A stretch of DNA of 64,000 nucleotides from Hysterium pulicare CBS 123377 (taxonomy: Eukaryota; Ascomycota; Dothideomycetes; Hysteriales; Hysteriaceae): NCBI GenBank assembly GCA_000467715.1, contig AJFK01000199.1:62001-126000 (forward strand), in the 5' to 3' direction. Both the position numbers and the translations under genes were made by a program. Shown here piece by piece: positions 50,517 to 60,400 of the stretch. The first letter of the stretch is position 1, and each line of letters starts with the position of its first letter. The notes under the pieces are model-generated. The model was given only the letters and a program-made list of their open reading frames with translations. It ran no database searches and was not told where the DNA came from.

Positions 50517-50623
50517 TGCCCACTTATTGAGCAGCGAGCGGTCCCGAATAGTCGGAATTGTGGGGGAGAAGCGGAGGATGCTTGCCGCCCACGGCCCCCG
50601 TGCCCGGCAGCACTTCAGCCCCC

Positions 50624-50633
50624 CGTTCTCCGG
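50624..50633 (+). promoter_or_regulatory. cluster motif CGTTCTCCGG, copy 1
   Basis: A 10-bp motif identical to 54671-54680 in the second divergent promoter, in the same orientation relative to the plus-strand gene and downstream of the palindrome in both. Confidence 0.45.
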
Positions 50634-50705
50634 CCCCCAGCGGCTGCCAATTTACGCCTCAGTCGGCAGCAGATCCTTTGTCATCCTGCCGCTGGAGGAC
50701 AAACA

Positions 50706-53061
50706 ATGTCGCAGGCCATCAGAGACTCGCAGCGCGTCCCACGAAGCTGCATCGAATGCTCGCGCCGGAAAATCAAATGCTCCAAGACCATCCCCTGTAC
50801 CGCCTGCGTAAAGAGAGGAGAATCGCTCTCCTGCGCCCGTGAAGTTGTGCGGGTCAATGGAAAGTTCGCCATGTACGCCTTTCGCTCTTCATTGTCATCC
50901 TGGAGCAGCTTTTGATCCCTCAATGCTTATTTCTGTCTTTATCCCGGCTAGCTGTGCAAACTCGCTGATTCGACTGCGGACCTAGCGCTGTAGATGTAGA
51001 CGCTGGCTCATTGCCAGGCAGTGGAGATATAGATCAGATTCACACGCTTGAAAATGAGAATAAGGGCCTCCGGGCTCGCATCCAGCACCTCGAGGCTCTG
51101 TTGCAACAAGAAGAAAGACTTGATCCGACAGATCCCCTCGCTTCTTTCGCCCCAGGTCCAGCTGTTGATGCATCTCCTTCCCCCCATGACATTCTGTCCA
51201 CTTTCCAAGGGCTTTACATAGACTCTCCGCCCAAGGGCTTTCCCCAGACTTCTCCGGATCCAGGCATCTCCCGGACTGACTATGTCTATTCCATTTTGCC
51301 TATACGAGCTTCAAGCGAAAGAGTCGTGCACTTCTCCTTGAGCACGCTAGGGTGGATTCATTGTGCCTTGAACGCGCCGGCTTTCCTAAATCAACACGAT
51401 CGCTTTTGGCATGCGTTACAGACAAGAGATTTTCACATTCTCGACGACTACAGCTGGATGGCTTTGTACTTTAGTGTTCTTTCCGTCAGTGATAGAGCCC
51501 TCATTGCCCTGTATTACTGCTCACAGCGCCTAGGTAGGAATTTATTTCATGAATGCAGACGATGCAAATAGTATACATTTCCTTCACGAAGGTTTGTCGG
51601 GTCATCGTGGCCCTGCAACGACCGCCGGAGGCGACCACCAGAGTCCTCGAGCCGTATCTCGAGCCTGGTACGAAGCAGTCTTCAAGGAACTCAATTACGC
51701 AGACTTTCTGGGGAAGCCAAAGTTGTCCACGGTTCAAACGCTCGCAGTTTTATCATTGGTACATCGAAACTTGGGAGAGAATGAAAGAGAGTATCTCCTC
51801 CTGGGCGTAGCAATCAATGCAGCGAAGGTGCTACAAATGGATCGCTTAGGCGGGGAAAGTTCGTCACCACAGACACTACTCAAGAACCCATTCTGGGAAG
51901 ACCGAACCCTCCGTGAACTAGGCAGAAGACTATGGTGGACATTAGTCATTTGTGATTGGTATGTCTCCTGGTTATCGCTGATCTTCGTGGATACTCATAG
52001 TCATTAGGATGATGATGCCCATCCGCCCATGTTTGGTGGCGCCGGGATCGTTCAACAGTATTCTATCTGTCGAGGAAGACAATAGTCATAGAGATATCAT
52101 CATACTCGACTCGCCACCTGATACCGCTCAGGGAACTTCGTCCATAAGTCCCCTTGCTTATCATCTCTTTGCAGCTAAGATTGCATCCATCGTTCGGCCT
52201 TACAGGAACCGGAGTAGCAGAGTATCTATGTCCAACATCCGCAATACGTTGCAAGCTCTGGACTCGTTGAGCTTGACTTCTCACCTCTTCATATCAGACA
52301 GTGAAACTTCAATGCAAGAGGACAAACAGCTCTCTTGGGTCAAAGTACAGCGGAGATTGGCTGTTCTTAATCTAGCAATTTGTCGCGTCAACGTTTGCCT
52401 TGTTGCTCTGCCTGAGATCCTTGAGACTGGAGATGACCGATTAGATCTGCAAGCATGCGGTCGACGAGCTGCCCTCACTATTGTGCGAGAATCGAAAAAG
52501 GAGATTCCAGAATACTTTGATAAGTTCTGGGGCCCGCAACACTGCATCCTCTCGGCCGGCATCTACCTTACGCTGGAGCTCATATGCTTTCACAGTACCA
52601 AAACCTCTTCTGAGATTGAGGAGCAGCTCCTTGAAATTCATTTTACTCTTCAAGTTTTACAGACAAAGCATAAAGATGCCCACTATGGATCGGAGGTCCT
52701 GAGGCGGCTCCTTCAGCTTTTTCATGAATGGGATACAAGCCAAAGCATTGGGAGACAGACTTTGTTCAGCATTATGGCTTTCGTGGCATCCTCGAGCGGC
52801 CATTTGGACGATCAAGCTCCCGGTTCTATCAGTGATTTTTTCCGGAGCGGTTCAAATGTACAGAACAGTTTCTCGCAGCAAGTACCGCAGTCACTTGATT
52901 TGGGAGCAATCACGCTGGGAACGCCAATGAGCATGGACATGGAGTCTGCAATGGACTTTAATGGGATTACATTTGATCTTCTCCCAAACCTAACTGGAAT
53001 CACCCATGACTGGTCCACTCAGATTATCCCTGATAGTTTCAACTGGCAGGAGCCATTCTAG
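50706..53061 (+). CDS. Zn2Cys6 transcription factor
   Basis: Four exons (50706-50872, 50986-51533, 51592-51958, 52008-53061) encode about 711 residues. The zinc cluster is at residues about 15-43: CIECSRRKIKCSKTIPCTAC then VKRGESLSC, all six cysteines present. A coiled-coil dimerisation segment (IHTLENENKGLRARIQHLEA) lies at about 75-105. The fungal-specific middle domain spans about 150-420 and includes EYLLLGVAINAAKVLQMDR and LGRRLWWTLVICDW. The third-exon acceptor is uncertain: 51592 gives a 58-nt intron, while a nearer AG gives an impossible 25 nt. The gene shares a promoter with the MFS gene and is probably the cluster's own regulator. Confidence 0.88.
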
Positions 53062-53292
53062 TGTTCAGTCTTGGGTTGTCAATAGCCCGGTATTGGGCTA
53101 CCTAAATAGGCGAAGCTCACCGGAGAGAGTTGGTCTTGCGTCCAAACTGGCTGAAGAATGCTCGGTTATCATATTGGAAGCTCGCGCTACTAACTACATG
53201 ATTGAAGAGAAGTCAATATGACAGACGTGCGAATGGAAAATTGTAGAAGTAGCAAACGATACATGGTAAGCCTCGGTGAGTGAATGCTATCG

Positions 53293-54386
53293 TTAATATG
53301 GAAGCACGCCCGCTAATTTCAACAGCTTGTCCGACTCAACCAACTTCGTAACCGGCTCATCCCTCTCCAAAGGATCAGTCACTTCCTTGCCATCAACCTT
53401 AATAGTAGCCTTTCCATGAGTATACAGATTACAATGCGGCCAATGTGTCGTTGTATACCGGTTGTCAAACATCTCCTTCTTCAGCAAACGATCCTCCGGC
53501 GTCATCCACGCTGCCGGGGTGTATGTCGCATACACAATGGTACGAATGAGATCGGAGTCTCCAAATTGAGCCCAATGCATCTGTCTCGAATCCCACAAGA
53601 TCAGATCGCCTGGCTCGGCGCAGACTTTTACTAATTCGCAGCCTTTCGACTTGTACCACTCCAAATTCTCAGGTGTGAAGGGATGGAAATCTTTGTGTTT
53701 GGCTGTGCGCCAGGGTGTGGGGCCGGAAACGGGGTTCTCCTCGAAGAACGTACGGAAAAGAGGTGCAGAATGCTTCATGACGATGAGACCACCGTCGTCA
53801 GGGCCGGCGTTCGAGAGCTGGACGATACCTTGAACGCAACAGAGGTCCTTCTTGACGGGGTCTTGATCGCAGTGCGGCCAAGGCTTGGAGTCGTAGCTGC
53901 CTACAATAGATTGCGGGAGTGTAATGTTGACGGTATCAAAAGACACGATGAGTTCGTCGGTGGCCCAGAGTTTAGCGAAGGGTTCGGTGACACCGGGCTC
54001 GCTGTGAGAGACGAATTAGTGTAACGCACATGTATAAAGTGATCAGGGAGCTGATTTTACCATCGAACATCCCAAACGTATTTCTCGTGCGCGGCTTTGA
54101 AATGCAGATACATGCCGCCTTTCCAGCTCTGTGGCAGGTTCTCTTTCTTCCATGTTGACTTGTCGTTACGGTCGAATCCAAGGTTGAAACCTTCAAGCCA
54201 TGCGAGGGCGTCGTTTTGGTAACTCTCTGCACGATCTTTTGGAATTGCGTTTTTGATCACGACGTATCCGTCACGATAGAAGTCATCCCTCCAGTCGCCA
54301 TACTTGACGGCCGAGAGGTCTGCTGCTACCTGTGATTTGAGAAGAGCCGTGACCAGAGGTGGGGTTGCAACTCTGGACGGTGCCAT
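53293..54386 (-). CDS. PhyH-type Fe(II)/2-oxoglutarate dioxygenase
   Basis: Two exons (54386-54061 and 54001-53293) with a 59-nt intron encode about 344 residues. Early sequence (WRDDFYRDGYVVIKNAIPKD) is the usual phytanoyl-CoA-dioxygenase-like opening. The iron site is visible: HxD as HCDQD after SYDSKPWP, and the distal His in GDLILWDSRQMHWAQFG, followed by DLIRTIVYATY, whose Arg fits the 2-oxoglutarate anchor. No peroxisomal or secretion signal is obvious. Members of this family hydroxylate or desaturate small molecules and are common in fungal biosynthetic and degradative clusters. It is divergent from the S15-type hydrolase and convergent with the regulator (231 bp between stop codons). 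Confidence 0.88.
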
Positions 54387-54622
54387 TCTGACGAAGAGGT
54401 CGACCTTGTGATAATGTAGTGTTACTTTTGTAATGAAGGGGCTGGGTTGTGATGTTGAAGATTAGTACACAAAGAAGCTGGAGATTTATAGAATTGAACC
54501 CCAGAATCTGGGCAGATGCAAGATACGGGGGCGGTAGAGCTCGCCCGTTACAAGATCCCCACATTGTGAGCAAAGTTAGATAGAATTCACAAAGATGCAT
54601 TTCCTGTTCTCGTGGCGCTCAA

Positions 54623-54640
54623 CTCGCCCGAGCTCGGCCG
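54623..54640. promoter_or_regulatory. cluster element copy 2, CCG-N4-CGG palindrome
   Basis: Identical over all 18 bases to 50499-50516, with the palindrome at 54628-54637. The flanks differ, so the identity is not part of a longer duplication. It sits 230 bp before the hydrolase start and 237 bp from the dioxygenase start. Confidence 0.6.
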
Positions 54641-54670
54641 CTGCCCCAGATTTATGCAGTCCGCAGCTGA

Positions 54671-54680
54671 CGTTCTCCGG
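54671..54680 (+). promoter_or_regulatory. cluster motif CGTTCTCCGG, copy 2
   Basis: Second copy of the 10-bp motif at 50624-50633. It is followed by GGCCC here and CCCCC there, so only the core is shared. Confidence 0.45.
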
Positions 54681-54869
54681 GCCCAACATCTTCGGTAGCT
54701 CGGCCCCTTTCCAACATCATGCGCCAGTTCGATGCAGCATGTCGCAAATCTCCGCAAACTCACGAGTAATATGTTGGTGGGTTCCTTTCACTTATGCAGA
54801 GAAAGTATCAATGTGAATCAACGCTCCCTTGAATTGAATCCTCCTCTTCTTTAAAGCCTACGACCCAAA

Positions 54870-56642
54870 ATGCCTCCTCCGGTCCAGGTCGCTTTACAGC
54901 CAATAGATAAACCTAAGGTAGGACGCAACAACTATCAAGGTTTCAACCCCCGGGAAGAGGTTCTGCCAACAGGCTGGAACGGGTACAACTCTCGCCCGCT
55001 GCCCTGTGATATCCACGTCTCCCACGATGTTGCCATCACAGTCCGTGACGGTTGTACAGTCTATTGTGATATTTATCGACCGGCGAACTCGATCAAGCCC
55101 GTGAGTGCCATAGTTGCCTGGAGTCCATATGGGAAAAAGTTCAACGGCTTGACGATACTGAAAAACTTGCCCTGGGGATTAGGCATTCCAAACGGCGTTC
55201 TCAGCGGCTTGGAGAAATTCGAGGGGCCAGACCCGGCTGAATTCTGCTCGCGAGGCTTCGCGGTCGTGAATGTGGACTCCAGGGGATGTGGAGACTCAGA
55301 GGGGACCATTGCGATCATGGGGAGTCAAGAGGCCGAGGACGGCTACGATGTCATTGAAGCTTTGGCGCGGATGCAGTGGTGCAACGGATCCATAGGCTTG
55401 GCCGGCAACTCTCACTTGGCCATAGTTCAGTGGTTCATCGCTGGCCTAAAGCCACCGTCGCTGAAGGCTATCGCGCCGTGGGAGGCATGCGGGGACCTGT
55501 ACAGAGAACAGTTCGTCCGCGGCGGTGTTTTCGATGCCGGTCTCTTCGATTTCATCATCAAAACCAACATTCAGGGCCAGATGGCCATTGAGAACTTCAA
55601 GGCTATGTATGAAAGAAAACAGAAAGCGGACGCGCCGTACTGGGAAGACAAACGAGCGCCCATCGACAAGATCCAGATCCTGACGTTCATTTCCATGTCA
55701 TACACCAGTTTCGTGCACACGATGGGCTCGCTTCGAGGATGGCTCCAGGTTGATACACCTCACAAATGGCTGCGCATATGCCCTTGGCAGGAGTGGTACG
55801 ATCTCTGGAATTGTAAAGAGTCTGTAGAAGAGCTGGCAAACTTCTTCGATCGGTACTTGAACGGCGTCGACAACGACTTCCCCAAAATCCCGCGTGTCCG
55901 AATAACTCGGCTGAAATTCTCGAGTGACCCGGTGTATGACATTGTAGAGGACGATTTCCCCATCCCACGCACCGAATACAAAAAGTTGTTTCTCTCGTCT
56001 GATAGCAAATTGGAGTTTTCAAGCCCCCCAGAGACCGGAATCATCTCATACAACTCGGAAAAGTATCTCGACTGCGCAGCGTTCACACACACCTTCTCAA
56101 CCCCCACTCATCTAGTTGGTCTCCCGAAAGCCGTCCTTTACATGTCTACGCCAGACTCGAACGATATGGATGTCTATGTCATCATCCGAAAGCTCGATCG
56201 AAACGGCAAACGACTACTGAACCTCAATATCCCTTGGTCCTCGATAGCTTCTCAAGGCGCATTCCCAGATAAGATCGACGAAATCCCCAAGCGCTACGTA
56301 AACAATCTGATGTTCCATGGCGGCTCACTCGGTATTCTGCGCGCATCACGCCGCGCTATCGATGTCTCACGGTCAATGCATGAGAATTACCCCTTTCACC
56401 CCCATGATAAAGACGAGTACATAACTCCAGGGGAAGTGGTGAAGCTAGAGATTGGTATTTGGGCGATGGGGGTGGAGTACGAGGCAGGGGAGAGCCTACG
56501 CGTGGAGGTGCATGGCAACAGTCCTACTTTGCGGGGGGAGTTTGCTGAGGCGGACCCATTTCCGCAGTGGCGTTCGAAGGGAACGCATAGAGTGCATGTA
56601 GGGGGTGATACAGCGTCGCATGTCATTCTACCCTTCGTTTAG
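54870..56642 (+). CDS. alpha/beta hydrolase of the S15/CocE family
   Basis: A single intron-free exon encodes 590 residues. It has the two-part layout of CocE/X-Pro dipeptidyl-peptidase-like acyl hydrolases. The catalytic half includes VAITVRDGCTVYCDIYRP, VVNVDSRGCGDSEG and the nucleophile elbow GLAGNSHLA with Ser181. The C-terminal jelly-roll half includes LVGLPKAVLYMSTPDSNDMD, VYVIIRKLDR, GEVVKLEIGIWAMGVEYEAG and ESLRVEVHGN. The usual elbow GxSYxG is GNSHLA here, so the Tyr after Ser is His. The Asp/His part of the triad lies in a region (MSYTSFVHTMGSLRGW to WLRICPWQEWYD) whose residues I cannot assign firmly. Esters or amides are likely substrates. It pairs with the dioxygenase in the cluster. 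Confidence 0.88.
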   Translation: MPPPVQVALQPIDKPKVGRNNYQGFNPREEVLPTGWNGYNSRPLPCDIHVSHDVAITVRDGCTVYCDIYRPANSIKPVSAIVAWSPYGKKFNGLTILKNLPWGLGIPNGVLSGLEKFEGPDPAEFCSRGFAVVNVDSRGCGDSEGTIAIMGSQEAEDGYDVIEALARMQWCNGSIGLAGNSHLAIVQWFIAGLKPPSLKAIAPWEACGDLYREQFVRGGVFDAGLFDFIIKTNIQGQMAIENFKAMYERKQKADAPYWEDKRAPIDKIQILTFISMSYTSFVHTMGSLRGWLQVDTPHKWLRICPWQEWYDLWNCKESVEELANFFDRYLNGVDNDFPKIPRVRITRLKFSSDPVYDIVEDDFPIPRTEYKKLFLSSDSKLEFSSPPETGIISYNSEKYLDCAAFTHTFSTPTHLVGLPKAVLYMSTPDSNDMDVYVIIRKLDRNGKRLLNLNIPWSSIASQGAFPDKIDEIPKRYVNNLMFHGGSLGILRASRRAIDVSRSMHENYPFHPHDKDEYITPGEVVKLEIGIWAMGVEYEAGESLRVEVHGNSPTLRGEFAEADPFPQWRSKGTHRVHVGGDTASHVILPFV

Positions 56643-56714
56643 AGAGAGAAAGTCGAGAATATTCATTCAAACTTCGAGATTGGTAATGAAACATTGAAGC
56701 AAACTTCAACTGTA

Positions 56715-58744
56715 TCACCCCTGCCTCAAAAAAAGAACTCCTAAAGTCCAGCTCAGAGCCCACATCCCTCCCTCCCCACTTTTCACCACGGCGCCATTAG
56801 ATTGTAATTGTGCACTACCCCTTGCCGTGGTATTCGCCATACTCACTAATCCAGATGCTAACGTCTGTCCCCCAACACCAATTCGCGTTGTAGAATCTGC
56901 AGTGAACGTTGACTCACCACTCCTTTCGACTGCTGAATCCGTATGTTGAGGCGAAGAAGGGAGCGGGATCGTGAGGCCATCGACTATAACTTGTGTAGCA
57001 GACGGAGCGAGAGAAATTGTTGTGCCTCCAATCACGGTTGTTTGACCGTTTGGAAGCGTGCTTGTTGTACCGCTGACTGTGATTATGGATCCTGGTGCTA
57101 ACGTCTGTCCTCCAATAACGATCTGTGTTGCAGAATCTGCGGTGAATGTTGATCCGCTGATTGTGATGACGACTGGAATCGTAAGTCGAGCTGGAGAAGC
57201 AGGGAGCGGGATGTTAAGTCCATTGACTTCGATCTGGGTCGCAGAAGGAGCGAGAGAAACTATTGTGCCTCCTGCCACTATTATTTGGCCGTCTAGAAGT
57301 GTGCGTGTTGAGCCGCCGACTGTAATAATAGAACCAGGTGCAAGGGTCTGTGATCCAATTACGACATCAAAAGCGGTGTTTGGTGTTGGTGCGATGTCAA
57401 GTGTGTTCTGCAGTGTCAATTGTTCTTGCTCAGTCGCATGAGTCCCAAAGCTTAGAGCAACTGAAGGTGGAGTAGCTAGAGCGGGCGGAAGGATACCTGT
57501 TATGGATGGCAAAGGGGCAACCTGTGTTTGCCCTGGAACTGGTAGAGAAAAGGGAGAGGAAGAAGCGGGTGGTAAATTCGGAAGACGAGAGAATATGGAT
57601 ACAGGAGGTGGAAGAGCAGAGCCGCCAGTCTGAGTAGCAGGTAAGAGTACCTGCGAGTGAGAAAGCACCGCCTTTGACATGTCTATATCGAAATGTGATA
57701 ACATCTCAGGCGCTACGGTTTGGGCGGATAGGATCGAACTGACCAGTTGACTATAAATAATATCGAGGTATTGGACCGGTGTACCAGATGGTGAAGTCGG
57801 TGGAGCTAAAGTACGTTGCAGAACAGAAGTGCGTGTCGGGAGGATTAGAGCTCTTGATTGAGGATCAGCAGCTGTAGATGACGCTTTCCGATCCGGAAGA
57901 GCCTTGGATGTTGATGAATCAGATACATATTTCGTTGCTGACATCGTGAGAAAGTGTACGCCAGCCAAGGCTACCAGTGGTCCATTGGCATAGCTATCGC
58001 AATTTAACAAGACACCCTGGTTTGGAAAGTTATCGTCAAGAAATCTCCAATCGAGCACGAAGAAATCCAAAATGGCCGAGTGGGAGAGACCTTTGGGATC
58101 ATATGCGTCGGTTGGAAATGTGGGTTGGGGATATGCAGGGTGGCTAGGCAGGGTGAGCACACCACCGGAAGAGCAAACGCCCTCTGTGGAGAGTTTTCCT
58201 TCCCAGGCAATGTAGTCGCTATAATCAGCCCAGCCTGTTGGGTACGCACTATGCGTCATCAGTGAAGTAGAAGGAGGTGGACCGAGTTGAAGCTATCTCA
58301 CAGGCTTATTGTTGAATTAGGAATATATGGGTTGGTTGTCATCACAGTCCGGGTGCCTGCTTCATTAGTAGGCGGGAGGGTATATCCGGAGGGCAAGTCA
58401 TTAAACAAGGTGGTAGTCGTTGTGCTATTTGTTCGATTGTTGATGATAACCTGGACCGTTGCTGCTGTGATAGTTGCCGTTGGAATGAGTGTCACCCATT
58501 TATCTAGAATTCCACTTGGGTAGGCGAAGGTGCAGTTGTTATGACATGACCCATTCGGAGTGACTATCGTCTGGGTTGGTAAGACGGAGTCGTTGCTGAG
58601 TCGTTGCTAAGTCGATCTGAAGGTTGTCACTACTTGGTCAGTTGGTAAAACAACCATCCCTCATCACTTACGTGCGATGTAGCAGTGACCAATATGGAAG
58701 AATACCAATTGGAAGATCGCAAGAATAGTATTCAAGTTCTTCAT
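56715..58744 (-). CDS. cell-surface repeat protein with signal peptide, frame disturbed by an 11-bp duplication
   Basis: Exon 1 (58744-58672) encodes a signal peptide (MKNLNTILAIFQLVFFHIGH). Exon 3 (58248-56715) encodes the bulk. Exon 2 ends at 58302. With the canonical 55-nt intron 1 (acceptor at 58617), the next frame hits a stop because of an 11-bp tandem duplication (58587-58608). Without the extra copy it would read directly into TQTIVTPNGSCHNNC. An alternative ATAG acceptor (exon 2 from 58563) restores the frame and gives about 622 residues. The protein has the fungal surface-protein layout: a Cys-containing N-terminal part, YPTGWADYSDYIAWEGKL, and two 80-residue repeats beginning QTLAPGSIITV plus a partial third. 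A weakly hydrophobic C-terminus could be a GPI signal. Adhesion or wall function is inferred. Confidence 0.65.
58587..58608. repeat. 11-bp tandem duplication in a coding exon
   Basis: Two perfect copies of GAGTCGTTGCT (plus strand), followed by a partial third (AAGTCG). They lie in the first bases of exon 2 of the surface-protein gene. Confidence 0.9.
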
Positions 58745-59604
58745 AATAACCTTTTCACAAAGAGGAGAAATCGGAGTCCGTAATGTGGAATGAACACTGC
58801 ACGTTGAGGAGGTAGCTAGTGGACCATTTATTGGAAGAGCCTCTCGAGGCATTGTTGCTACACTCAATTGGCTTGATCATACTATTTTCAGCCTTTTGCA
58901 GCCTGCAGTCTACAGAATGTCCCAGATGTGTGAGCGAGGCGGAGCCGGAACTAAGATCAGCAGCATGCCGAAAGTGGTTTATTGGTAGAACAGTACCGTC
59001 TCGACGGGGCCATTCAGAATGAACAAGACAATTAAGAATATATCAGTCCTTCGACAGCCCTTCGATCTGCAGCATTGATGAGATTCGAATCACTCTATCG
59101 CCAGAGATCCAAACTGAGCTTTGAAAGCAGTTTCAGAACGAAACGAAAGGCATTGTGGTCCGCATCGTGAAAGAGATGTCACACTGAAGGGAACGACAAC
59201 GAAAACAGATGCATTTACATGCAAGGCGGAACCTTTGTGGGCTTAAAGTCATGGAGACACAACATGGGAAGGTACACTGAGATTTGGCGCAGCACCGAGA
59301 AAGCACCGAAAAAGGGAGCACAACCAGCCATAGCGAAACCAGAAATAATTCACGAAGTTTGAGGGTCATAACATAAATGAGATCGTACTTTGCAGCCAGG
59401 TTATGGTATTAGTAAAAGAGGAGGTCTTCAAAGAGTTATAAACCTTGACGCCTACCAATACTTTCGCAATTCTTACTTATCTGATTATGAATGTGCGCGT
59501 ACTATTCTTAATCGGATGAAACATTGCAAAACCCGCTCTCTGATGGCTTTCGAAGGATCTTCTCCTCCACACCATTTGCCCATTGCATACTTATCCGCCT
59601 CAAC
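58745..59604. other. intergenic, 860 bp
   Basis: Promoter side of the surface-protein gene and 3' flank of the next small gene. No gene seen. Confidence 0.5.
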
Positions 59605-60003
59605 CTAAACTTCGTCTTTCTTCAAGCGACGTGTTTCTTCGGCTTTCTTGAAGTACGTCTCTCCATACACTTGCTCATCATAGTATTTCATCTCGCCATG
59701 ATAAGCCGGTCCACCATCCACCCAAGCCTGCATGCCCATCAATAAGCCATCAATGTCATTATTGTGCCACAAGTCCATCAACCCATTAACGACAGTTAGG
59801 CTACGTTCGATTCTCTTGAGTTTCGGCGGGCCATGACATATATGACGCAAATCCTGTTGGAGAGTTGATAGAGGAAGAATGCTGGCCTTGAAGCCCTTTA
59901 CGGAAAGCATTGTCTGGTAGAGCTATTGAGCTAGCTTTTCTTCGAGCTGATTTGTTTTTGCGAGACGGGCGTCGTACCTAGCAAGAGGTGTTTGAGCGGC
60001 CAT
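59605..60003 (-). CDS. small hypothetical protein with an in-frame TAG or an unusual intron
   Basis: The frame starts MAAQTPLARYDARLAKTNQL, meets TAG at 59925-59923, and continues in the same frame as MLSVKGFKASILPLSTLQQD to a stop at 59605. The later part (about 100 residues) has a conserved-looking core, LTVVNGLMDLWHNNDIDGLL followed by MGMQAWVDGGPAYHGEMKYY. Three readings are possible. The TAG may be a point mutation in a decaying gene. Translation may begin at 59910. Or a 96-nt intron (GTACGA donor at 59977, GGCCAG acceptor at 59882) may remove it and leave about 100 residues. The charged helix before the TAG looks like real protein, which favours a mutation. I do not recognise the family. 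Confidence 0.45.
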
Positions 60004-60400
60004 TTTGATGATAAGGTGTTGGTGAGGACCGCGGATGATGGAAGCTTTTATATAAGAAAGCTTGTATTTATATCCGCTAGCAGTAAGTATAGAAACACTT
60101 TGCCAGCAAATGTTCACCATCAGGTGATTGGAAAGAGCAATCACGTAGAAGTTAGTGGGTTGACCAGAATCTGATGTTCATTAGGTCGTGATTTTTGTGC
60201 AAGCTTTCGGCTTGGTGTTTTCGATGACTTTGGAGATTTGGTGAGACCATATGTCGGTGACAGAGCATGGACCAAACGAGTTTATAGTCCCTCGTGCATG
60301 TGCTGGAAGATCCCATTGACCGCTATCCGGATATATCAAGCATCTAGCTCACTTCAAGGAACTTCCCACACCTGGTTTCAATTCTTGCTCAATATTCAGC
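60004..60400. other. intergenic, 397 bp
   Basis: Divergent 5' flanks of two small genes. No motif recognised. Confidence 0.45.

Larger units (their letters stand above)
50177..50705. promoter_or_regulatory. bidirectional promoter of the MFS and Zn2Cys6 genes
   Basis: 529 bp between start codons. The TF-proximal 250 bp are GC-rich. It carries the 18-bp cluster element at 50499-50516, the CGTTCTCCGG motif at 50624-50633, and AGGGGCT boxes at 50346 and 50485 (plus strand) and 50263 (minus). These are shared with the other divergent promoter of the cluster. Confidence 0.65.
54387..54869. promoter_or_regulatory. bidirectional promoter of the dioxygenase and hydrolase genes
   Basis: 483 bp between start codons. 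It contains the second copies of the 18-bp element (54623-54640) and of CGTTCTCCGG (54671-54680), an AGGGGCT box at 54437, a half-site-like GAGCTCGCCCG at 54538, and CGGTAGCTCGG at 54693, a direct CGG-N5-CGG. Confidence 0.65.

Noticed and set aside
50421-50705. Extension of the Zn2Cys6 frame upstream of 50706
   Set aside because: It would translate the promoter, including the shared palindrome. The start at MSQAIRDSQR directly before the zinc cluster fits the family.
51534-51558. Nearer acceptor (ATGCAG) for intron 2 of the Zn2Cys6 gene
   Set aside because: It would give a 25-nt intron, below any workable size. The acceptor at 51591 keeps the same frame with 58 nt.
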